From Chytridium lagenaria (Eukaryota; Chytridiomycota; Chytridiomycetes; Chytridiales; Chytridiaceae): 64,000 nt of DNA. Below, piece after piece: positions 49,003 through 60,551 of the stretch (positions are counted from its first letter, which is position 1; each line of letters begins with the position of its first letter). The notes under the pieces were generated by a model that did not search any database, had not been told where the DNA came from, and was given only the letters and a program-made list of their open reading frames with translations. A program made the position numbers and the translations under genes. Where the stretch lies: assembly GCA_025449115.1 (NCBI GenBank), contig JAHLKC010000078.1:1-64000 (forward strand), given 5' to 3'.

Positions 49003-50036
49003 TTTTTATGGAATTCATGGGGTGGATGGTGACGGATGGTTGGACGTAGTCGCCGGACCTTTTGACCCATCGCTACCATACATGGGATCTGAACATTGGA
49101 ATTAAGCATGATTTCAGCCTACATTATCAATTCATCAGAGTTTTAAGTTTTACTGGAGACTGATATTATGACAGAGGCTTACGACAGTCTGGGAGTTTAC
49201 AAACAGATTCTTATGATGTTTTTAACATGTAGAGATTAAAAAAGGGACATACGTTTTGTTATCTGAACGCTGCCGCAACCCTTGAGTAGTCATCTACGTC
49301 CAGGCTCTATATCATCGCAATAAACCCCCACCGCGTGTTTTGATACCTTACCTATGTTCCTTCTGCCTTTTAATTCTCTCATTTTCTTCTATTACAACAC
49401 ATTCGTGACTTTGCAAATGTGTCTCTTTAGGCTTGCGAGCCTCAATCAACCGTTAAACTGGTCTGCTGTGAGCTTGGAAGGGTGAGGGAGGGCAGTCCAC
49501 GGGTCAGGCGTGAGAAGGGCAATTCTATGGCCACAACTGCTACATGTAAATGCAAACGTCCGCTTGGGACTTTTTTAAAAATAAGAAAGGCTTACCCTTC
49601 AGATATGCCGCGATGCATTCAAACGTGGGCTGATGAATGCGCCAAAACAAATAAAAACCTTCGTCCAGCGTACCACCTTGTGATAAAGGCGCATCAAAGA
49701 ATTTTAAGTCGTGGAGGTTCCTTCTGTCCATGGGATGCAGCATCTACATCATCGCAGTTGAACCCTGAAGCTATACGTCCGACCTGATCCCTCACAGTCT
49801 CTGACTCTACATGTCTACAATGGTGCCCCAATTCCTTGTCCTAGTGAATTTGCAAACAAGGTTCAAACGATAGACTGGGGCCGCCGAAAAATCAGAAAGC
49901 CGCAGCACAAACGGGGATCGCAGAGTTAAACGCGTATAAATAGGTAAAGAGCCCTCATCATCGTCGTCATTAGCATCTGCTTCTACAGTTGAAAACAATT
50001 TCTATCACCCTTTTTTTGCATCCATCACTTCACATC
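49003..50036. other. Divergent promoter region, no supported gene
   Basis: It separates TIP41 (-) from the coiled-coil gene (+). Overlapping open frames on opposite strands (49482-49787 + and 49540-49743 -) show no recognisable domain; either could be a decayed fragment. A T-run and TCATCACTTCACATC precede the ATG at 50037. Confidence 0.4.
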
Positions 50037-51663
50037 ATGACCATCGCTGACATTGCCGCATCATTTCTGGCCCTTAACACCATCAACGCTGAATGGCCTG
50101 CCATCAAAGAATCTCTTTTCATTGTAAGGCTGGATCTTTTAAAAGCTTTCCAATTTTAAAGTCGCTAATCACTCACCAATTGAATAGAAAAAAGATATCG
50201 ATAATATCTTCAAGATTTCCGCTGAACACCGGGAAAAGGCTGCTGCCGCTGAAGATGACTAGTAAGTTTATTTCTTTTATGTGCATTTATTCTCTGTTAT
50301 TTAATCCACTCACCGCGTTAAATATTTGAATCAAAAGCAACAACTTTCGTCAAAAGGCGCAAGGTGTTCTCGGGTTGTTGATAGTGAGTCACGCTCTTTC
50401 CTCTTTTTTACATCATGCATGCACATTAAGTGTTTTTTTTAATCCTCCTTACTCACCCTGTCTGGTTTTACTTTCCCGCAACTCAGCTCAACAAAAGTAA
50501 GAAGGAAAATGAATTTCTTCAACGCATCAAGGCAGAGCACGATGCAGCTTCCGACTCTGATCTCATGCTCCAAAAGATGGCGGAGAAGGTAAACTTTTTC
50601 TTGCTCTCTTAATTCTTCATATTATGTTCTTCCTTTTAACCGTTTTCGCTCTTTAGTTCCAGAGAATCAAACACAAGTACGATATTCTTGAGGACAATAT
50701 GGCGATTCTCTTGAGAGATTACCGAAAGGTTATTTCGCCATCCCTTTTTCTTCTTTTTAATTCAATGACTTGCATCATTTTCTTCAACTTTTCGCTTTCT
50801 TTTCTCGGTATTTATTTTTTCAATACCGTCCATCTCTTTAGGTCTCTGCTGGAGTCGACTCTATCCAAGCAACCTTCATCACTCTTTCCAAATCCCGCAG
50901 CGCCTACGACGAAGCCAAAATCAACCTCCCCAAATTCGTACATGCGAGATCGTTGCTAAAGAATGCGCGTTTAGATGGAGAACGAATTGAGGGTTAAACT
51001 CATTGATGAATACTCGGGGTACTCTTTTTTCTTTTGTTTTTATCTTTTACCCCCAAAACGCACCCCGGCCCTTTTTTTTCGTGACCTTCAACTCTATTCA
51101 TCTGACCTTGACATTTTCTAATATTTTGTTCATAGAGACGGTTTTGAGAAAAACTCTCTTCCCAATGATATGCTCACAGGCTCAGAATCCTTCGTCGATC
51201 CCAACACCCAAAAAGGTGACATACCCAAAACATCTCCATCCCATTAACACCTCGTTAGACGCCATTCAAACAGCCGACACCATCGAAAAGAAAATCCTTA
51301 AAGCGTTTGAACTCGTCCCAACCCTCCCTCCACGAGTGATCCGCACGTAAGTCTCTCCGTCCTCCCTTATCTTCCTCATCATCTTACAGCGATACCATGG
51401 ACCCAAACGGCGCCGCCGCATTCTCCCGTCGTCGCAACGCCATTGTGATTCAAAACGCTGTACACCGTCTCGACGATACGATGGATAACATTGATACATG
51501 GATCGCGTTTTTGGAGCCCAAGATTGTATCGTACCGCGCTCAAGAGGTGACCCAGGAACGTGTTGTTTGTGATGCTGCGAAAGAGGTGTGGAGGGGAGTT
51601 GTGGGGAGGATGCAGGGGAGACGGTGGGAGAGGTTGGGGATTGGATTGAGGAGTTGGGGTTGA
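50037..51663 (+). CDS. Helical coiled-coil protein, many introns, unknown function
   Basis: The ATG at 50037 opens exon 1 (50037-50123, 29 codons, donor GTAAGG). Further short exons: KKDIDNIFKISAEHREKAAA (ending near 50261), NNFRQKAQGVLGLL (50341-50382), LNKSKKENEFLQRIKAEHDA (50488-50588), FQRIKHKYDILEDNMAILLR (50658-50727), VSAGVDSIQATFITLSKSRS (50843-51000), a linker exon (51137-51216), DAIQTADTIEKKILKAFELV (51260-51344) and DTMDPNGAAAFSRRRNAIVI with AVHRLDDTMDNIDTWIAFLE (51391-51663). It is nearly all alpha helix with heptad-like spacing, about 330 residues. I do not recognise the family; coiled-coil subunits of the nuclear pore or trafficking complexes are possible analogues only by shape. 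One frame break seems needed near 50990. Eight introns in 1.6 kb is the highest density in the window. Confidence 0.6.
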
Positions 51664-53113
51664 ACCTTAGAGCGTTTTTGGAGTGTTGAAAAAGGGTGTG
51701 AGTGCTAAAGTCGTTGGTTTTCCCCGTCCCCCACTCTCTTGTTTTTTTCTGTGTGTATTGATGACAGGAGGCTTTTTATGTTGATTTCATCCCCCTTGCC
51801 TTTGCCTTTTTATGTTTATGTCGTGTTTTTGGTTATGTTATATTATTTTTTTGGTTCTGCTTGTATGTTTGATGTCCACCCCCTCCCTCTTTTTGTATTT
51901 TAAACCTCATGCTCTCACATATCATCCTCAGTCGCCTCTTACATATGATGAATATATTTTGATTATCCCCCACATTATCAAATCTCCAACTTTACCTGAC
52001 GTTTGAAACATCAAGGGTTGATGTTAAAAATCTAGACAGTACACGCATAGCTTATAAGCAAGAGTAACAACGACATTTCGAAAAACTTTGAATCATTTCC
52101 TTCATGGATGTTCCGATCATTTTTTTTATATTCATATTTTCAACTCATGCACGTACACACAGTTCCATAAACTACACACCTACTAAACAAGGCCCGCCTT
52201 TTTTTTTTTTTTTTTTTTGGTTATAGAGAAACGCCTATACCTTTGACGCGTGAACAACAATGAATGACAGCACATAAAAAACTGGGATATGTAAACAAAA
52301 TACCCCCCCCATTTGATGAACACTCAATAACGAGAAAAACGCGTCTTCAGAATACATTATCTAAAACTTCCACTTATTAACATGCATACCCCAAATAGAA
52401 CTCGTAGGGTGGGGGAGGGTCATGATCGAAAACAAACCCCAAAAAGACAAATGGATCAAAACACTTTATGAAAATCACGACCCCTTCCAAACACCCTCTC
52501 CATAAGATCATGGTATGAAGGTTTTCAATAGAATGACGTACCTGTATGCGGTGTGTCAAAGGATCATCTTTTATTTATCTTAGGGTTGTTGGGCGTGTGT
52601 ATGACTGGACCTTGACCCTGGACCCTGGAATAAGTTTGGGTACGGGAAGAGAACTATAAACACAAAATACCAAGACGACGGTTAATACGAAATACCCCGA
52701 TACCAACTATACACAAAGTTGTGGAAGTAAGTAATAACTTTACCCTTTGACGAGTCGAAACTCGGTAATACGTAAACAGAAATGTGGTAAAAGAAGAGTT
52801 TATACAATATTTGTATTTTCGGAGCAAAAATAATATAGTGAACATATTCATACATTTTCACACCTGGTCGCATAAAGATCAAACAAACCAAAGAAATTAC
52901 GAAGAAAGACAGAAAAACAAAAAAAGAAACAAGATTGACACTGACGGGCACTTGTGACTAAAACAAAGAGTCACGAAAAGAGAGAGAGAGAGCGAGAGAG
53001 AGAAATATATGGGTGGGATAAAGGGAATGCCGCTTTTTTTTGACTAAAATTACAATGAATGGATTGGGGGATTTAAAAAAAAAAAATACAGAAAAGGAGT
53101 TGGAGTGACATAT
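51664..53113. other. 1.4-kb gene-less convergent region
   Basis: AT-rich sequence with T18-type (52199-52218) and A/T homopolymers, a GA repeat (separate entry) and C8 at 52302. It carries the 3' flanks of the coiled-coil gene (+) and GATA gene (-). No coding frame is supported. Confidence 0.5.
52979..53004. repeat. GA dinucleotide repeat
   Basis: AGAGAGAGAGAG interrupted once by CG, in the 3' flank of the GATA-factor gene. Confidence 0.85.
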
Positions 53114-54666
53114 TCAATGATAAACCCCACCCCTCAACACCATCGCCTTTCTCTCCAAAACCTCAATCCACCTCCTCCTCGCCATCTCATCAACCCCACC
53201 AACCATATTCTCAAACCACTCTTCAAAAGCCTCAGGTCTCATCCGTTCCACCTCCTCCCGTTTACACATCTCCTCCTCCGCAAACGCCGCCATGGGCGGG
53301 CTCTGCGGTGGTGACGCCATGGGTGTGGGTGAGGGCGCCGCGGTAAAACATGGTTGCTCCTGCATCTCCTGCTGTTGACGGAGCTGCTGCTGTTGAGCGT
53401 GGGAGAGTTGGATCTGGAATTGGAGAAGTTGTTGTTGTTGACGGGCGGCTTCTTCAGCGAGGGCGCGGGCGCGGACGGCTCCTGGGACGGGACCTTTGGG
53501 CATCCGGATGGGTGGAGGCCTTGGTGCGAATGACCCGGATGCAGCCATGGCGCTGGATGCGCCGTAGCGTTTTTGAGGCGCCAAAACCGTGCAGGGTCCT
53601 GGTGTGGTGGCCTTGGTGCGAATGTTGGAGGGTCGGTGGCTCTGGTATTGCTTGTAGTATAGACCGCATGCGTTGCAGAGGCTGTGGAGACGGTCAACGG
53701 TTCGGCGCCAAAGCGGGTGGAGGTTGCCCCGCAGTTGTAGCAGACAAGGTTACGTGTGTTCTCGCGTTGACGCTTGCGCTCGGCCTTGATGGCTGCTGCT
53801 GCTGCTGCTGATTCGGCGGCGGCGGCAAGGGCAGCTTGGCTTGCGGGGCTGTTGTTGACAGGGTGGATAGGGGCAGGGTGTGAGAATTGCTGGGTTTGTT
53901 GAGCGGGCGGGTGGGAAGCAGAGACAGGAGGAGATTGATTTTGTTGCGGTTGCTGCTGATGCTGCTCTGGCGAAGAATGGCGAATGGGTTGGTGCTCGTT
54001 TTCCGATGCGGGACTGCTGATGCTTGGCGGGGGGCTCGACATGGAAGGTGTCCGTGTCCGAGACTGCTGCTGTTGTTGCTGTTGGGGTGCGGAGGAAGTG
54101 GTGGAAGCAGAGTCGGCAATGGAGTGGTTGGAGGTGGGGGCAGACATCATGAGCATATGGACGAGATTAGGGTATGCGTTGACGGCAGCATCCAGAAAAG
54201 AAGTGGTCACATCGTCTGACACGGGTGATGACGACATGACGGGGGAGTTTGTGGCAGTGGTGCTGGTAAGGAGGGCAGCAGAAGGTTCTTGACCAAATTC
54301 GAGGTACATGAGAGGGTCCTCATCTCCGTACACCCGTGAAGGAAGACCAGAATCCAAAGAAGAAGGTGCGGGACTTGACACTGCCGACGCGTCAGAAAAA
54401 TAGCCGTTGGTGGAGGATGGAGATTGAAGGCCAGATGATGGTTGCTCATAGGCAAGGTTTTCGGCACCACGAGCAGCAGCCTCAAGCTGGAAGAGGAGAA
54501 GGCCAAGCTCTGCTGCAGTGGCAGCTGCCGAGTACATGTTGCCATCCTCGTCAACGGTCATGCTGGTGCATGCGGTCATGTCTCCAGAGGGCTTGAAGGC
54601 CGAGAGAGCAGAAGCGTTGGGAAGGTCACCGAAAAGAGGGAAATCGACGGCCTCACAGGCTTGCAT
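53114..54666 (-). CDS. GATA-type zinc-finger transcription factor
   Basis: The ATG at 54666 starts MQACEAVDFPLFGDLP. The gene appears intronless. The first 300 residues are low complexity: Ser/Thr/Ala-rich acidic segments (SMTVDEDGNMY, DEDPLMYLEFGQEP), polyglutamine (near 54075), His/Pro/Gln and polyalanine runs (near 53800), fitting an activation region. A basic stretch KAERKRQRENTRN leads into the finger, NLVCYNCGATSTPLW, RRTVDRLHSLCNACGLYYKQ, a C-x2-C-x18-C-x2-C GATA finger, followed by the basic tail YQSHRPSNIRTKA. The rest has Gln-rich coil (ARQQQQLLQFQIQLSHAQQ) and an acidic end (EAFEEWFENMVGGVDEMARR). One base is missing in a C run (plus-strand GGG at 53715-53717), which throws the finger out of frame. 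It should bind (A/T)GATA(A/G) sites in the nucleus; the target pathway is unknown. Confidence 0.87.
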
Positions 54667-55390
54667 CGTCGTTGCTGTTTAAAGGTTGGTTGATTGTTGT
54701 TGTTGTGTTGTGGTAGTGGTGGTGGTGGTGATGTGTAGTAAGGCGCGTCACAGTTAAGACTTTAGTTTGACGTTGAAATTGACTTTGAAATATATAAAGA
54801 TACGGATCAAGCAGAGTCGCAGCCGGCGTGCTATTTCCACAAAGAGAAAAGGAAAAAGCGATTAGTTATCATTGCTATTCTAAATGATGATGGAGTTGAG
54901 ATAGCTACGTTTCTACAGCAAAAGGGTATAACGAGTAGATGTGCAAGGGCTGTGGTTGTTTTGATGATAAGAATTACCTTTCCAGTGTGTCCGTCAATGT
55001 AAAAGTATGACATGCTACTCTCAAGTCTGCAAAAACAGACTGCTCTTCAATATGCAGGTTGGAGGGGAGCGGGATGAATTCGAGGTAGGAATTCTACAAA
55101 TAAAGAGTGGTGGGATTGCAGCGAGGTTGAATGTCCCTCTAGACGATGATGCTTATGATGATGATGATGTCTATGATGATGATGTGGAACAAGGTTGATG
55201 GAATAAGGGGTGGAAGTGGAAGGAGCACGGACGGTCAAGGGCAAGTTAGCAAAGTATGAATTTTAAGAATGATCGGGACTAGTGAGAAAAAGTGAGGGCT
55301 TCATGATCAAAAGGATGAATGGATGGGGGGGATTTATAGGAATTTTAAAATAAAAATAAAAACAAAATCAAAAAGAAAGAGAAAAAAGAA

Positions 55391-55419
55391 AAAGAGAGAG
55401 AGAGAGAGAAAGAGAGAGG
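55391..55419. repeat. GA-rich microsatellite
   Basis: AGAGAGAGAGAGAGAGAAAGAGAGAGG within a longer purine-rich strand asymmetry (about 55340-55480). Confidence 0.85.
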
Positions 55420-56059
55420 ATAATAAATAAAAAATATAAAATAAAAAATAAAAAAGAAAGAGGAAAAGAATAAATAAAAAAGAACTCGGAAGAGGAAGGT
55501 CTTTTTCATCATCTTTTATCCGGTGAGTAATATATAGATTGTGTGTAACACTCCCAAGAGAAGAATTACTATTACTACTATTACCTCATCATCATCATCA
55601 TATAATATAAATACTACTATATAAGAACCCACCCAGAATATATATAATAATAAAATATGTAAATATGAAAAGGACCCTTTCTTTGGCTTCCCTCCCATGC
55701 AATCATCATCCAATAAAACATCAATATCATATCCCAGGTAGCCCATGCATACATACAATCCTAATACTTGTTCCTTTCCTCTTATTGGTTTCCGTCATCA
55801 CACACACACACACAACCCACACCCACCACTATAAACTAAAGTACAAAACTGCGCTCCTTCATAATCATATGTACTATAATACTAAATACTACTAAAAAGT
55901 ACTGATTGATTGATTGATTGAACGGATGGACAGAGATAAAAGAATAAAGTGTCTCTCTTTCTCTGTGCCGTCCCCCCCAGGGCGCTTCCTTTCCTTTTCA
56001 ATATACCCGAAAAGGGGGGGCGCGCTCTATCATGTTTCATTTCAAAGATAAGAGAATTG

Positions 56060-56086
56060 AGATGGATGGATGGATGGATGGATGGA
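56060..56086. repeat. GGAT tetranucleotide repeat
   Basis: Six GGAT units in the upstream region of the GATA gene. Confidence 0.85.
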
Positions 56087-56225
56087 GCTAATGTGTGGGG
56101 CATGCATGGCAAACAAAGCAGAGGAGAAATATTAAAAATAAAAAAAGGTTGAGAATGATGAGTGAGGAATGCTGACCCTATAACCATTCCATCTATATAT
56201 AGGCATACAGTAACTAAACTACTCG

Positions 56226-56252
56226 AATGCATGCATGCATGCATGCATGCAT
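56226..56252. repeat. ATGC tetranucleotide repeat
   Basis: Six to seven ATGC units (self-complementary, so able to extrude as a cruciform). Confidence 0.9.
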
Positions 56253-57258
56253 GTATGTTTGCCTACCTTGAAATGTGTATGTAAAAGAGGTGTGGGTGGT
56301 CGGTTGGCTGGTTGGTTGCTTGGTTGGTTGATGGGATGTACCAAGATGTACGGGTTGGATGGTTGGGATGGATGGATGGATGGAATGAATGAATGAAGGA
56401 ATGAGCAGAGGCGTGTTGTAGGTTGATGGTTGTGTGAGTGTTGTTGAGTGAGCAACGAGCGAGAGAGAGAGAGAGTGATGTGCAGAATAGACCAGATGGA
56501 TGTGCGAAAAGGATTTTAGGGTAAAAGAAGAGTATATATTTCCCAATAACCCAAAATCCAAAAGGAAGAAAAAAAGCATAGATCCTTTTCTTCCTTGCAA
56601 TTCTCCTTTCATTTTATTCTTTTTTTTTTCTCTTTCTTTTTTTTCTTTTTTATTAATATGATTTATTTATTATTATTTAAATCATTCATGTGGGGAGGAC
56701 AGAAGGAGGGACGGAGGGAGGGGTGGGCTCACCTCCACACCAACACCCAAAAGCTTTGTGAATGTGATTTTTAATGATATAATAATGCGTGGAAGTTGCA
56801 ATAATTAGAATAATACTATTATGGGCTTGTCTTTAATTTTCCCACTTCCGCCGCCTGCTGGCTCGTGTCGTCCCGAGAATGATCAAAACACAATCTTTAG
56901 AGGTCACACAATCAGATAAGAGATTGAATCTCATTGGTCACAGATTTATTTCTTATCAATCCAGGGATTAATTTAATTTAAACAAGGTTTCACTAAATAA
57001 TTTAAAGTATTATTTATTTTAAATAATAATAATAGTCTATTCCAAGCTTCTTCCCTCAAATATCTATTATAAATATTCATGTGAAAGATGAATAATAAAG
57101 GCGCGACTCTTTCTTGCTCTTTGTGTCGATCATTCTCTTTAATTTATATTTATGTATGTAATAAATACTCAATACAGTGCGTGACACTAAGAGTCATCAA
57201 ATTTCAAAAAATATTGGAGGCCCAAAACTCACGAAATTATTAAGAGACTTGCCCTAGG

Positions 57259-57266
57259 TCTCTAAT
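57259..57266. other. Left target-site duplication of hAT element
   Basis: TCTCTAAT directly abuts the element end; the identical octamer follows the other end at 59878-59885. An 8-bp duplication is the hallmark of hAT insertion. Confidence 0.95.
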
Positions 57267-59877
57267 CAGGGGTGGAAAAAACCCGATTTTTTTTTTTCAA
57301 AAATCGGGTTTTTTCTTTAATTCAATTAAACCGAATAAAACCGGATTCGGGTTTTTTAAAATTGTCAGTGCGGTTAAATTTTCAAAATTGTCACTGCGGA
57401 TAAAATTCTATTCATATATCAGTTTCATGATTAGCGTCAACAACATCATCATCGTCGTCGAAGTTGCAACGCTCCTCTTCATCTGACCCATATTCAGACC
57501 CACAGTACTCAACGTGACCTTGTAAGATCGAGTAATTTGTTTTAATAAAGACAAGCTTCTCCACCGAGTCTTGAGATAATGAGTTGCGAAGCTTTGAGTG
57601 AACAAAACCAAACATGGAAAAGTTCCTTTCCGATGCAGCAGCCGACGTTGCCAAACTGAAAAGCTTGAGACAAAGAGCTTTTAAGTGAGGCCAAGCTAAG
57701 CCATCTGTCAACCAATACTCTAAAGGTGACTTTTTGTTTTTTCGTCATCATCCGGTAGCTCATCGAATTTTGAGTTTTGGCCTGCGTTGCGCGGATCCTG
57801 TATTGTGTAAGCTCCTGGAAGCGCGCTTCTTGAAGGGTCTCATCAACGGTTGCCGCGTCTAGTGGCATGGAATACACGAGGTCCTCCACAGAGGTGATGT
57901 AATCAGGTGACATTTTAGAGCCAACATATCGAGGGTCGAGAAGGTATGCCATACCGTGCGCGTTTCCTTCCATGAACTTGAAGCGTTGCACCGTAAGCAT
58001 AGCCAGGCAGCGGCTTTCTTGAATATTCACGACATTTGAGTCACAAAGCCGCTGCCACTCGTCAGACAAATTGAAGAAGTCGGGCATTACTTCAGATATT
58101 GAAGATTTGTCGGACTGATACTTGACGATAAGGATGTCTATGGGCTCAAGCAGCGCAACGCATTTCTGCAACATTTTCTTGAATGTTGATTTCATGATGA
58201 TGTTTCTCACTATTACTTGGCGCTTCTTCATTTGCCCACCGCCATGAATAAAGACATCTTCCTCCCTCACAATTGTATGAAGTATATCCTCGGATGCCAG
58301 AAGAGTTCGAAAACAATCTTGAAGAGTACCCCAACGAGTAGCGGCGGGCATTGATAGCGCCCGTTTGTTGCTGGCCTTTTGCATTTCGTCTAGCTTTGCC
58401 CTCTCCTTGTGGTGGTTATGGAAAAACTTAACTACTTCCTTGCACTCCAAAGCAAAGCTACGTAAATCAGCAAACGGATCGTCGGTTCTTGTTGTCTTCT
58501 CACCGAAAACGTCCTTGACCAGCAAATGAAGTCCATGGGAGGTGCAGCCTTGAAAATACATGCCAGGGAAGTGTTCTTGTAGAATTCCCCATGCCTTCTT
58601 GTTTGCGCTAGTGTTGTCCGTGATCGCACCGCAAAATGTTGTATCCTTGTTTTTTTCAATCACCCGCATAATATCATTTGCAATCCATTCGGCAGTATGG
58701 CCCTGCTTGCCAGTGTACACAGCTTCCAAAAACAATGTTTTGTCTGATGAAGTAGCCATGTAATTGACAACAGGCTCATTTCGACTGTTGCTCCACCCAT
58801 CTGAGGTGAGGCAAACGCACACAGCGGCCTTCAGGTAAGCAGCGGTTGCCTTTGCTGTCTCAAGATGGACCTCGTCAAGCAGTGGACCTGCAAGCTGCTT
58901 GCGATTGGGAAGAAGGCCAATGTCTGGTCGTAAACACCTTATTGCTGCTGCGAGAGATGGATCCTCCACACGCTGATAGGCGTTACCAGTCAAGTAGAAG
59001 TGTAACGCCATTAACTTCTGAAACTCTGCTCTAGTTTTCTTCGTCACGATGGGCAGACCGTACTCCTGGATGGATGACTGACGAGAGGTTGAGGATGTTG
59101 TGCTCAAGGAGGAGGAGGAAGCTACGACGCTACTAGGTGGGCCTGGCTTCCTGTTTCCAATATACCATTCAGGACGAGTACTGATGGATTTTCCGTTCAT
59201 GTATCTTTTAAAAGATGGGCAGTTGTTCAGGTGGATCTTGGCTGCTTCACTCTTCTTGTGATGATTGAACACATGATTGCAGTGTTTGCAAACAGATGCC
59301 TTGCCTTTGTATGGGAGGTTTTCGCTCGTCAAGTAGGACCACACATCGCTTGTTTTACGGCCCCGTTTGCGATCCGGTAGCTCAAACTCATCCCCTTCGG
59401 CCACCTCGTCGAATTCATCCAAGGTCACAGGTATGCTTCTCACGTCAGTTCTTGGAGGCAGTGAGTTCACGTCCACAGGCAAAGAGTTTTCATTCTCGAA
59501 CTCCTCGTCGAGAGCATCAATTATTTCTGCAAGCATACTCATCTGATGGTGAGACTCGTCGACCGCAACAAAAGAAGAGTGACCCACCGCCCACTTGCTT
59601 TAACGCCAAGACGCGTTGATGGATTTATTGATTTAATAATAATTATTATTACAGCTATTAATTATAAAATAATGAAGATATGATTAATTATTTATTATTA
59701 TGCATGAAGTGACAAGTGAGAACTGACTCAACTGAGCGGCCATGCCTATTGGCCAGGGGTATACGGATAATTAAATTTTCCGCAAAAAACCCGATTTCGA
59801 GGTTTTTTCCAAAAATCGGGTTTTTTTAAAAAACCTTAAAAAACCGGATTTGTAAAAAACCCGATTTGCCACCCCTG
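57267..59877 (-). mobile_element. Complete hAT DNA transposon, 2611 bp
   Basis: The element is bounded by inverted ends CAGGGGTGG (57267) and CCACCCCTG (ending 59877) and by 8-bp TCTCTAAT duplications. Inside each end lie repeated AAACCCGATTT/AAATCGGGTTT motifs in both orientations (57283-57355 and 59783-59867), probably transposase-binding subterminal repeats. It carries one minus-strand transposase gene. The perfect duplication implies a fairly recent insertion or a well-preserved one. Confidence 0.95.
57412..59587 (-). pseudogene. hAT transposase (BED finger, DUF659-type core, hAT dimerisation), frame-broken
   Basis: The long frame 59587-57542 begins at a GTG; the first ATG is at 59542. 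Using the GTG as residue 1, residues about 80-130 form a BED zinc finger (CKHC .. HLNNC). The catalytic core follows: LTSDGWSNSRNEPVVNYMAT (first Asp in TSDGW), TAEWIANDIMRVIE, ITDNTSANKKAWGILQEHFP (second Asp) and QGCTSHGLHLLVKD. The C-terminal hAT dimerisation motif, LATSAAASERNFSMFGFVHS followed by KLRNSLS, lies in another frame (57711-57412) and the linking part ELPDDDEKTKSHL in a third, so two indels separate it from the main frame near 57725-57780. These could be real decay or sequence error. An acidic tail (DDDDDVVDANHETDI) ends the protein at 57412. Confidence 0.88.
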
Positions 59878-59885
59878 TCTCTAAT
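59878..59885. other. Right target-site duplication of hAT element
   Basis: TCTCTAAT, identical to the octamer at 57259-57266. Confidence 0.95.
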
Positions 59886-60551
59886 ACCAAAAGATGCACT
59901 ATGGAAAAACGAAGATATTCGAAAAGCGCCAATTTTTGGCCCTCAGGTTACACAAGAAGCAAAATGCCTGATGGGGGGTATCATTCGACGCAGCGAGAGC
60001 TCAGCAACATTTCTCCCAGTGTGTGCGACAGATCTTCTGTATGATAAATAAGAATATTTCCTGACATTTCTTGTGGCCGATAATACCAATTTTGTCTAAA
60101 AAAAAGATTTCGGTAACGCAAATGGAAATCTGCATGCGACATTTATTAGTAGCCGTCGAACTCAAGTGCAGTTGTAATGGTTTCGGCACTTTCGGCGGGT
60201 GTTGATGGGGGATTGAAGAAGAGAGTAGGATCAGTAATGTTCAAACCCTTTCAGGATCCTTTGATAGCCATTAGGCGAGCAAGTATCAGCGAGTGAGTGT
60301 CAGCGAGTGAGTGCTATCTAATGAATCTACTGTTCGTTCTGTAACATATAGTACTCAAGGGCATGTGTTGCGAAGTGGAGCCCGTTGGAGCACTCAATAG
60401 TAAAGACAGTACATCGATACCTCTGGGCAGTGTAAGCTATTTAACCCAGAGTGACCAATATTGCTAGTGAAGCACATCTGGTCCCGCTGAATTCTTTACA
60501 ATGTTTATTGTTTACGTTCGAGATGAACTTTTATGTTTGGGGTAAATAAAG
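59886..60551. other. Flank between the hAT element and the DDE transposon
   Basis: Contains a short direct repeat (CAGCGAGTGAGTG at about 60287 and 60301). The open frame at 59866-60051 crosses the hAT end and may be residue of an older element into which hAT jumped. No gene is supported. Confidence 0.4.

Larger units (their letters stand above)
54667..57258. other. 2.6-kb intergenic region rich in microsatellites
   Basis: Upstream of the GATA gene. It holds GTT/GTG repeats (54690-54735), GAT repeats (55143-55190), GA and AAAT-type runs (55340-55480), CACA (55798-55816), GGAT repeats (56060-56086), an ATGC repeat (56226-56252) and TGGT/GGTT units (56290-56330). No coding frame is convincing. 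The length suggests a large regulatory region or accumulated repeats next to the transposon zone. Confidence 0.55.

Noticed and set aside
48501..49109. TIP41 starting at 49109
   Set aside because: The frame between 49109 and about 48850 lacks family similarity, whereas the ATG at 49002 in another frame gives the conserved GW-ITS-KATILNAQ start.
49482..49787. Overlapping open frames on both strands
   Set aside because: They are mirror images of one low-information stretch and neither has a domain or splice context.
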